Below are positions 7,744-13,303 of a stretch of 20,565 bases of DNA, piece after piece. The notes under the pieces are model-generated. The model saw only the letters and a program-made list of their open reading frames with translations, was not told the origin of the DNA and made no database searches. Location of the stretch: NCBI GenBank assembly GCA_934162555.1, contig CAKPJE010000009.1, positions 1-20,565 on the forward strand. The letters run 5' to 3'. The stretch comes from an uncultured Bacilli bacterium (GTDB lineage: Bacteria > Bacillota_I > Bacilli_A > RF39 > UBA660). The position numbers and the translations under genes are program-made. Position 1 is the stretch's first letter. Every line of letters begins with the position of its first letter.

Positions 7744-8818
7744 AAAACACTTCTACTTCTATTTTACTATCATTTAGAGAAACTTTCAAACATTTTTCAT
7801 AAATAATATATTCTTCGGCATTTAGTTTACTTTTTATATTATTTCTTCCAAGTTCCAAAGCTTTTTCAATAGCTTCATCATAATTATATACATTATCTAT
7901 CTTTTCTACTTCATATATAGTATTTTTATAAAGAGAAAATATTTTACTCTCAAATATTTTATTTTTTTCTATTTTACCCTCTTTTTTAAATAAGTTTAAT
8001 TCCTTATCAAAAAATTTAATACTATATCTTGTACTCTTATTACCATTTAATTTTTCTTCATAATAGAAAAGTGGGAAACTTACATTTGTTTTATACCAAA
8101 CCTCTCCCATTACCTTTCCATCAGCTCTTACAACATCTTTTATATTTTCATTCAAATATATATTTCCACTAATAATAATATCACCCTTTTTAACACTACT
8201 ACCACTTCTTTTCATTATAATTCCATGACTAGCTTTTACATCCAAAATAACAGCATCCTTTTTAGCAACAATATTTCTTAACTCTTTCACATTATCTTTA
8301 TCATTTTCAATTCTTTCCTCTAATTTTAAAATACATTTTGTACCAACATTTTCAATTTCTAACCATTCAATATGATTTCTATATTTTTCTAATATATTCC
8401 CTTTAATTTTATTTTTTTCTTTATAATTCTTTTTTAAACTATATTTATAGATTCCATTTTTCTTTAATTCCTCATTTAAATTTTCTTTTAATTCATTATT
8501 ATTTGTTATTATATCAATCTCAAAAACAATTTGACTTAAAAAATATATCACTGATATACCAATTATCATAGATATAATAAGAATCAAATTTTTTTTAAAT
8601 TGTTCCTCTAATTTTATAAAACCAGTTGAACCAACTACCTCTACATCATAGATTGTTTTTAATTTTAATGCTTTTTCCAAATCATCCTTCTTTATGTAAA
8701 TATATATTATATCTTTCGATATTTTTTTTATTTTATATAGATTTATTTTATTTTGATATAACTTTTGAATAAACTTCTGATTATGTTTACCAGTTACTTT
8801 TAGTATTAACATATTCAC
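7691..8818 (-). CDS. yqfD: Sporulation-associated protein YqfD
   Basis: YqfD is made with YqfC in the sporulating mother cell of Bacillus under sigma-E; its molecular role is poorly defined. This 375-residue version has a cytoplasmic N-terminal domain (1-90), one membrane helix (about 93-112) and a large outer domain. The outer domain contains LRNIVAKKDAVILDVKASHG, SSVKKGDIIISG and VRADGKVMGEVWY, typical of the family. Length is close to the Bacillus protein. The GTG start at 8818 overlaps the yqfC TGA stop in the GTGA arrangement typical of coupled translation; an ATG two codons later is the alternative. It is AT-rich like its neighbours and intact, which suggests selection and thus possibly a spore-forming lineage. 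Confidence 0.85.
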   Translation of the reverse strand: MNMLILKVTGKHNQKFIQKLYQNKINLYKIKKISKDIIYIYIKKDDLEKALKLKTIYDVEVVGSTGFIKLEEQFKKNLILIISMIIGISVIYFLSQIVFEIDIITNNNELKENLNEELKKNGIYKYSLKKNYKEKNKIKGNILEKYRNHIEWLEIENVGTKCILKLEERIENDKDNVKELRNIVAKKDAVILDVKASHGIIMKRSGSSVKKGDIIISGNIYLNENIKDVVRADGKVMGEVWYKTNVSFPLFYYEEKLNGNKSTRYSIKFFDKELNLFKKEGKIEKNKIFESKIFSLYKNTIYEVEKIDNVYNYDEAIEKALELGRNNIKSKLNAEEYIIYEKCLKVSLNDSKIEVEVFYAVCEDITAYERIEQIG

Positions 8819-9060
8819 CTGAATTCTATTTTCTCTATTTTTCCACTTATTAAAATTTCATTATTTAATAACTTGCACACCGTTAAATTCTTACCCTTAA
8901 TATTTATAATTCCATTTTTATATTTAATAATAATTGAATTATCATCAAATTCATATATGCATATATAGTTTACAATATTAATGCGGTCTTCAAATATATG
9001 AATGCAAAACTCATTTTCCATTATATAATCTTTCAAAGTACTATACATAGCATTCACCAT
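8815..9060 (-). CDS. yqfC: YqfC-like sporulation protein (YabP/YqfC family)
   Basis: This 81-residue protein matches the YabP/YqfC family in size and pattern: an N-terminal helix, then beta-strands with DDNSIIIKYKNGIINIKGKNL (broken family motif around IKGKNL) and a closing EILISGKIEKIEF. It is encoded directly before yqfD with a 4-base overlap, the same pair and order as in Bacillus, where both are mother-cell sporulation genes. YqfC/YabP family members are small spore-coat or spore-assembly proteins of undefined biochemical role. Two ATG starts are possible (9060 and 9048); neither has a strong ribosome site, and the upstream STAS-like gene ends 30 bases before. Confidence 0.78.
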   Translation of the reverse strand: MVNAMYSTLKDYIMENEFCIHIFEDRINIVNYICIYEFDDNSIIIKYKNGIINIKGKNLTVCKLLNNEILISGKIEKIEFR

Positions 9061-9090
9061 TTAACTATATGATAAATAAAAAAAAATATG

Positions 9091-9336
9091 TTAGGCGCTT
9101 TCAACCACTTTAAGTTTGCCATCATATTTCATATCATAGTCATCTAAAAAATTATAGAATGCTAATTCATCCATTATATTTGTTTTTTTAACATCAAGTA
9201 TAATATTCAAAATATTATATGTTTTTACTATATTATATAGTCTTTCTTTTAATTTACTTATATTTTTTTTATTTAAATTCCCTTCTACTAATATATATAG
9301 TGTTTCTCTATTATATATTATATCTACATTAAACAT
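9091..9336 (-). CDS. Short STAS-domain protein, SpoIIAA-like, without the phospho-serine
   Basis: The 81-residue product follows the STAS strand-helix order of anti-sigma-factor antagonists such as SpoIIAA: TLYILVEGNLNKKNISKLKE (12-31), then LNIILDVKKTNIMD (43-56), then a helix and KLKVVES at the end. In SpoIIAA the segment after this Asp is DSSGLG, where the first Ser is phosphorylated by SpoIIAB. Here it reads DELAFYN, so the acceptor Ser is gone. The protein also stops about 35 residues short of a full STAS domain. It may be a partner-switch relic or a phosphorylation-independent adaptor. ATG 9336 has GGTGATG upstream. It leads the run into yqfC. The fold is fairly confident; the function is unknown. 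Confidence 0.6.
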   Translation of the reverse strand: MFNVDIIYNRETLYILVEGNLNKKNISKLKERLYNIVKTYNILNIILDVKKTNIMDELAFYNFLDDYDMKYDGKLKVVESA

Positions 9337-9367
9337 ATCATCACCGTCTTAAATATAACACCATTTC

Positions 9368-9412
9368 AAAAAAAATATAACTAATTCGACAAAACTAGTT
9401 ATATTTTTTGTG
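9368..9412. terminator. Bidirectional terminator hairpin
   Basis: A perfect 14-bp inverted repeat (9370-9383 with 9396-9409) with a 12-base loop. A-rich on one side and T-rich on the other, it can serve both strands. It separates the end of the unrecognised membrane-protein gene (stop at 9429) from the STAS-yqfCD run. Confidence 0.75.
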
Positions 9413-9428
9413 TTTTTAAACAAATAGT

Positions 9429-10232
9429 TTAATATTTTTTATTTAAACTTAAAGTATTATATTTAGTATCATAATTATTATATACTTCCTTTGAACGCTT
9501 TTTTTCATAAAAATCAACTCGGATTAAATTATCAATTTCATCTTCAATTATTTTAAATTTTTTAAAACATTTATCTTCATCCAAATCTTCATTATATTCT
9601 TCTAAAGCCTCTTTAATAACCTCAAAAAATGCTTTTTTAATTCTGACACTTTCAAGTTTCTCTATCTTTTTATTTATCTTTTCAAATTCATTTTTAATTG
9701 TTTTTTCTTTTACTTCCGGAGTAATTACCAAATCAGAAGTATTTTCTTTTAAAGTATGTTTTCTTTTATTTTTAATTATAGCAGGAATATATGGCACACT
9801 TCCTAATAAAGAAGCACTCATCCAATAATATGATATTTTATTACTGAATGCAAATATTGCTGTTACAAGTAAAATTATTACAGATGTCCCAACAGCAAAA
9901 GTACCCAAAGAAATTATATCATTCTCTAAAGTATTTACTTTAGAATTAGTTTCACTTTTTTTAAAATCAATCTTCTTATTTAATTTTTGTTCATCGTTAA
10001 GTTCAACTAAACCAACATAAAAACTAGGATAAACATTTTTTATATTATCATCTATTTTAATATGATAATACCATTCTATAGCTTTTTTAGGTTTTATAAA
10101 AAACAAATTTTTATTTAATTCACAATCATATTCTTTATTATGTTTTTTTAAATACCTAATAAAATCTTTAAGTTTCAATTTTTTCCCTTCAAATTCAATT
10201 ATCCCATCTACTATTTTTAAATTTGTTTTCAT
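9429..10232 (-). CDS. Unrecognised membrane protein with central helix pair and charged C-terminal tail
   Basis: I do not recognise this 267-residue protein. It has a mixed alpha/beta N-terminal domain (1-100) rich in Lys and aromatic residues (IEWYYHIKIDDN, YPSFYVGLVEL). Two membrane helices follow (about 106-129 and 134-153), then a highly charged, probably coiled-coil tail (about 160-235) with many Glu/Lys repeats. The hairpin topology would place both ends on the same side, most likely the cytoplasm. ATG 10232 follows GAGGG; a promoter and a downstream terminator make it a single-gene unit. It lies between the sporulation run and the divergent murT-gatD pair. No catalytic motif or signal peptide is visible. 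Confidence 0.75.
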   Translation of the reverse strand: MKTNLKIVDGIIEFEGKKLKLKDFIRYLKKHNKEYDCELNKNLFFIKPKKAIEWYYHIKIDDNIKNVYPSFYVGLVELNDEQKLNKKIDFKKSETNSKVNTLENDIISLGTFAVGTSVIILLVTAIFAFSNKISYYWMSASLLGSVPYIPAIIKNKRKHTLKENTSDLVITPEVKEKTIKNEFEKINKKIEKLESVRIKKAFFEVIKEALEEYNEDLDEDKCFKKFKIIEDEIDNLIRVDFYEKKRSKEVYNNYDTKYNTLSLNKKY

Positions 10233-10240
10233 TTTCCCTC

Positions 10241-10270
10241 ACATTTCTATAATAACATACATTTGATTTT
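10241..10270 (-). promoter_or_regulatory. Promoter of the unrecognised membrane-protein gene
   Basis: On the minus strand TTTACA and TATTAT hexamers are separated by 17 bp, just upstream of the GAGGG ribosome site. It is back to back with the murT promoter. Confidence 0.45.
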
Positions 10271-10305
10271 TTGTAAAATTACTTTATTTTATAAAGAAGG
10301 TGTGC

Positions 10306-10311
10306 TATAAT
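10306..10311 (+). promoter_or_regulatory. Extended -10 promoter of murT-gatD
   Basis: TGCTATAAT (extended -10, hexamer 10306-10311) with only a weak TTTATT at the -35 position (10283-10288). The predicted start near 10318 leaves a leader of about ten bases carrying AGGTGAT, the murT ribosome site. Confidence 0.6.
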
Positions 10312-10327
10312 CTAAAAGGTGATACAT

Positions 10328-11665
10328 ATGAAAATATTAAGTATATTAACAGCAAAAATCTTAATCTTTATGGGAAAAATTTTAGGTCGTGGTAGTGTCC
10401 TACCTGGTTCAGTTGCTTTAAAATTAGATAAAAACATTTTATCAAAATTAAAAATGCCCAAAACTGTTATTAGTGTAACAGGTTCTAGTGGTAAAGGATC
10501 AACTTGTAATTTAATTGTTGATATAGCAAGAAAACAAGGAAAATCAGTTGTTTTCAATGATAAGGGTTCAAATTTAGTTACAGGTATATTAACAACTTTA
10601 CTTGCAGCATGTAATTTAAAAGGCGAATTAAAACAAGATATCTTAGTTACAGAGATTGATGAAAGATATACAAAGTTACTCTTTAAATATTTGAAACCCA
10701 ATTATGTAGTTATAACAAATATAACAAGAGACCAACCACCAAGACATGGTAATTTTGAAATTGTTTATGAAGAAATTAAAAAAGCCTTAACAAAAGATAT
10801 GCACTTAGTATTAAATGCTGATGATCCTTATACACAAAAATTTATTTTAAATTCTCAAAATAAATATACTCTATTTGGGATTGGCACGAATAAATATACA
10901 TATAATGATGAAAAATTTGAAAATTTAAATATTAAGTATTGTCCAAAATGTAATAGTAAATTACTTTATAATTACTATCATTGTGAAACTTTAGGAAATT
11001 ACTACTGCCCTAATTGTGATTTTAAAAGAAGAAAGCCATTAATAGAGGTTACTAAATTAGACTATGAAAAAAGTTTTGTTGTTGTTAATGATGAATATAA
11101 ATTTAATATACCATTTAATACTTTATTTGAAGTATATAATACTCTTGCAGCATTTACAATTGCATCGCTTATAAACTTAAATTTAGATGAAGCATGTAAT
11201 ACTATTTCAAAAATGCCTGTCAATTTAAAAATATTCAACAAGTATACATATAATGATAGAATCGTTTATGTTTTAAATAATAAAGCTGAAAATGCAACTA
11301 CTTATAATCAATCTTTACTATTTGTAAAAAGAAACACGGAATTAAAAACATTAATTATTGGGTGGAAAGAAATTAGTAGAAGATATAATTTTGATGATTT
11401 ATCTTGGGTTTATGATATTGAATTCGAATTATTAAGTAATAATGAAATAGATAAAATTATTTGTATTGGTCCTCAAGCTTATGATATTGCAACAAGGCTA
11501 AAATATGCCAATATTGACGAAGAAAAAATTGTTGTTATACCATTAATTGATGAAGCCGTTAAATTTATAAAATCAAAAACCAAAGGAAATATATATGGCA
11601 TCCTAAATTTTGATATGGTTGAACCATTTAATAACAACATGAAAGGAGAAAAAAGTGGAAATTAA
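10328..11665 (+). CDS. murT: MurT-like Mur ligase (lipid II isoglutaminyl synthase subunit), divergent
   Basis: MurT with GatD amidates the D-Glu of lipid II to D-isoglutamine. The 445-residue product has the Mur ligase fold: P-loop TGSSGKGST (51-59), FNDKGSNLVTGI, TEIDERYTK, NADDP, the MurT four-Cys zinc ribbon (C205, C208, C227, C230) and the C-terminal DUF1727 region with DDLSWVYDIEFE. Several signatures differ from S. aureus MurT as I recall it: GTNGKTT is GSSGKGST, RDQMDRFG is RDQPPRHG (134-141), KNPAGMN is replaced by NNKAENATTYNQ (317-328), and NDNAADGRD by WKEISRRYNFDD. The family is clear; the exact reaction is less so. The ATG is set by AGGTG six bases upstream. gatD overlaps its end by 11 bases. 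Confidence 0.85.
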   Translation: MKILSILTAKILIFMGKILGRGSVLPGSVALKLDKNILSKLKMPKTVISVTGSSGKGSTCNLIVDIARKQGKSVVFNDKGSNLVTGILTTLLAACNLKGELKQDILVTEIDERYTKLLFKYLKPNYVVITNITRDQPPRHGNFEIVYEEIKKALTKDMHLVLNADDPYTQKFILNSQNKYTLFGIGTNKYTYNDEKFENLNIKYCPKCNSKLLYNYYHCETLGNYYCPNCDFKRRKPLIEVTKLDYEKSFVVVNDEYKFNIPFNTLFEVYNTLAAFTIASLINLNLDEACNTISKMPVNLKIFNKYTYNDRIVYVLNNKAENATTYNQSLLFVKRNTELKTLIIGWKEISRRYNFDDLSWVYDIEFELLSNNEIDKIICIGPQAYDIATRLKYANIDEEKIVVIPLIDEAVKFIKSKTKGNIYGILNFDMVEPFNNNMKGEKSGN

Positions 11666-12380
11666 TATATTACATCTATATTATGATTTACTTAATTTAT
11701 ATGGTGAAAATGGCAATATAAAAGCATTAAAAAACCACCTTGAAGAACAAAATGTAAAAGTAAATATAGAATTCTTAACAATAAATGATAAAATAGATTT
11801 TAAAAGATATGATTTTGTATATATTGGAGCAGGCACTGAAAAAAATTTAAATCTAGCTTTAAAAGATTTAATAAAGTATAAAAAAAGTATTAAAGAGTAT
11901 ATTGAAAGTAATAAGTTTTTCCTAGCAACTGGTAACTCTATTGTTCTATTTGGTAAATCATTAAAAGAAGCAAATACTATTCATAAATGTTTAAATATTT
12001 TTGATTATGAATCAGTAGAAGAAGATTTTAGAATGGTTGATCAAGCTGTATTCAATATGCCTCTTATCAAAACAAAAATAATTGGTTTTCAAAACCAAAG
12101 TTATACTACTAGAAATATAAAAAATCCTCTTTTTGAAGTTATTAGAGGTATTGGTAGTTATCCAAATTCCGAATATGAAGGATTACATTATAAAAATTTT
12201 TATGGGACATATTTAATAGGTCCCCTACTTGTTAGAAATCCTAACTTTTTATCTTTCATCATAAAAGAATTGATAAAATCTAAAGATAATGACTTTAAAT
12301 TTAATAAAATGAATTTATATTTTGAAAATAAAGCATACAATACATTTTTAGACTATTTAAGAAGTTTAGAAGACAAATAA
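11655..12380 (+). CDS. gatD: GatD-like glutamine amidotransferase subunit lacking catalytic Cys and His
   Basis: GatD normally hydrolyses glutamine and passes ammonia to MurT. This 241-residue protein aligns along its whole length: LNLYGENGNIKAL, YIGAGTEKNLNLALKDL, LHYKNFYGTYLIGPLL. The nucleophile motif ICGGYQFLG of S. aureus GatD reads TGNSIVLFG here, putting Gly93 in place of the Cys. The catalytic His in GTYLHGP is Ile188 in GTYLIGP, and NHGGRT is NQSYTT. Both catalytic residues are therefore replaced in an otherwise intact gene. The start is GTG 11655, six bases after AAGGAG inside murT, so the pair is translationally coupled. It probably acts as a structural partner of MurT, or the pair has a new role. 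Confidence 0.85.
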   Translation: MEINILHLYYDLLNLYGENGNIKALKNHLEEQNVKVNIEFLTINDKIDFKRYDFVYIGAGTEKNLNLALKDLIKYKKSIKEYIESNKFFLATGNSIVLFGKSLKEANTIHKCLNIFDYESVEEDFRMVDQAVFNMPLIKTKIIGFQNQSYTTRNIKNPLFEVIRGIGSYPNSEYEGLHYKNFYGTYLIGPLLVRNPNFLSFIIKELIKSKDNDFKFNKMNLYFENKAYNTFLDYLRSLEDK

Positions 12381-12625
12381 TTGTCTTCTATTTCTATATT
12401 ATTATATAACATTTGTTTATCAGTTAGAGTTTCATTTAAATAATCGCTAAAAATGTAATTTCTATTTTCTCTATTTTCTAAAACATAACAATTACTTTCT
12501 ATATCATATATATAAGTAGTTGTTTTTTGTTTTAAAGTAAGCTTAATTTTATATGGATTTTTATTTTTTTTAATCAATTTAAGTAAATCATAAAAACTTA
12601 TTTTTTTCTTAAAACACACAATCAT
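12353..12625 (-). CDS. Small hypothetical protein (90 residues)
   Basis: I do not recognise this protein. It is 90 residues, Lys- and Tyr-rich with a basic N-terminal half (FKKKISFYDLLKLIKKNKNPYKIKL) and an acidic C-terminal half; it has no membrane helix or known motif. It is likely a real gene: ATG 12625 follows AGAGGAA, and an extended -10 promoter (TGATATAAT) lies about 20 bases further upstream. Its last nine codons overlap the end of gatD in the opposite orientation, and the overlap forms a hairpin. It is divergent from the tandem-HTH regulator, which may control it. Confidence 0.55.
   Translation of the reverse strand: MIVCFKKKISFYDLLKLIKKNKNPYKIKLTLKQKTTTYIYDIESNCYVLENRENRNYIFSDYLNETLTDKQMLYNNIEIEDNYLSSKLLK
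12367..12390. terminator. Hairpin at the convergent ends of gatD and the small gene
   Basis: A perfect 10-bp stem, TAGAAGACAA (12367-12376) with TTGTCTTCTA (12381-12390), and a 4-base loop that holds the gatD stop codon. The following T-tract on the plus strand is weak (TTTCTATATT), so termination may be partial. Confidence 0.5.
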
Positions 12626-12644
12626 AATTTTATTCCTCTTAAGT

Positions 12645-12650
12645 ATTATA
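12645..12650 (-). promoter_or_regulatory. Extended -10 promoter of the small hypothetical gene
   Basis: Minus-strand TATAAT with TG one base upstream. No good -35 hexamer is present at 17 bp; that region holds the TTGTTCG repeats, consistent with regulated or activator-dependent use. Confidence 0.5.
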
Positions 12651-12657
12651 TCACATG

Positions 12658-12679
12658 TTGTTCGTATTTTGTTCGAATT
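12658..12679. promoter_or_regulatory. Candidate operator: two TTGTTCG direct repeats 11 bp apart
   Basis: TTGTTCG occurs at 12658-12664 and 12669-12675, inside two 11-bp units that differ at one inner base (TTGTTCGTATT and TTGTTCGAATT). They lie between divergent promoters, next to the -10 of the small gene and over a possible -35 of the regulator gene. A dimeric or tandem-HTH protein could bind both on one face of the helix. Binding by the adjacent regulator is inference. Confidence 0.45.
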
Positions 12680-12726
12680 TTTGAATAATATTATTTTTAA
12701 TGTAAAAATTATTGTAGGTGATTACA

Positions 12727-13173
12727 ATGAATAATAGATTAGAAGACTTAAGAGAATTAAGTGATTTTAGTAAGAAAGAACTTGCTAGTATATTAGGTGT
12801 AAGCGATTCAATATATGCAAGATGGGAAAATGGGAAAGATTTTATACCTACTAAAAGACTTTACCAAATAGCAACATTCTATAAAATTAATATAGATTAT
12901 ATTTTAGGTTTAACAAGTAAAAAAATAGAAATTACTTCAAATGATGAAATTGATATAAAAATTGTTTCTAAAAGAACTCGTGAAATTAGAAATGATATGA
13001 ATGAGTCATTAAGAGAATTTGCTAAAAAACTTAATACATCAGGTTCAACTTGGCATGCATATGAAAATGGTAAAGTTTTAATTTTAGGTGCATTTTTAAT
13101 AGAAGTTTGTAAAAACTATAATTATTCAGCAGATTGGATATTAGGAAGAACTAATGATAAATTTATTCATTAG
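12727..13173 (+). CDS. Transcriptional regulator with two XRE/Cro-CI HTH domains
   Basis: This 148-residue cytosolic protein contains two consecutive helix-turn-helix domains. The first (about 1-62) reads LRELSDFSKKELASILGVSD then YARWENGKDFIPTKRLYQIA; the second (about 78-145) reads TREIRNDMNESLREFAKKLN then TWHAYENGKVLILGAFLIEV. Each ends in a similar tail (NIDYILGLT, SADWILGRT), so they arose by internal duplication. There is no separate sensor domain. The start is ATG 12727, with AGGTGA upstream, rather than the in-frame GTG at 12718 that falls inside the ribosome site. Divergent from the small gene and upstream of the AAA ATPase, it probably regulates these neighbours and itself. Confidence 0.85.
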   Translation: MNNRLEDLRELSDFSKKELASILGVSDSIYARWENGKDFIPTKRLYQIATFYKINIDYILGLTSKKIEITSNDEIDIKIVSKRTREIRNDMNESLREFAKKLNTSGSTWHAYENGKVLILGAFLIEVCKNYNYSADWILGRTNDKFIH

Positions 13174-13202
13174 TTTTTATTACCTTTTATAATAAAAAAC
13201 AT

Positions 13203-13301
13203 GAAAAATGTGATATATAGTCATGTAAATAGTCGGAAAAATGTGTAAATAAGCACTTGAAATGGCCGGAATTTTGTGATAATATGAACTTGAGGTGTTA
13301 A
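13203..13301 (+). repeat. Three degenerate 33-bp tandem units upstream of the ATPase gene
   Basis: Units begin at 13203, 13236 and 13269, exactly 33 bases apart. Units 1 and 2 share GAAAAATGTG at their start and AAAT then G.CCG-type bases at their end (21 of 33 positions identical). Unit 3 reads GAATTTTGTGATAAT and merges into the promoter and ribosome site. The 33-bp period is about three helical turns, which fits phased protein binding, or the units may be remnants of a mobile sequence. Confidence 0.5.
13257..13285 (+). promoter_or_regulatory. Probable promoter of the AAA ATPase gene
   Basis: TTGAAA (13257-13262) and an extended -10, TGTGATAAT (hexamer 13278-13283). The spacing is 15 bp, or 17 bp if TAATAT (13280-13285) is used. 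It is built from the second and third 33-bp repeat units. Confidence 0.45.
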
Positions 13302-13303
13302 AT

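Noticed and set aside
9336..9367. Sigma-E-type promoter upstream of the STAS-yqfCD run
   Set aside because: ATATT and TTATATTT-like elements exist, but the -10 match to the sigma-E consensus is poor in such AT-rich DNA.
12658..12680. LexA box (CGAAC-N4-GTTCG) in the divergent promoter region
   Set aside because: The two GTTCG elements are direct repeats, not the inverted arrangement of a LexA site, so I describe them as a separate candidate operator.
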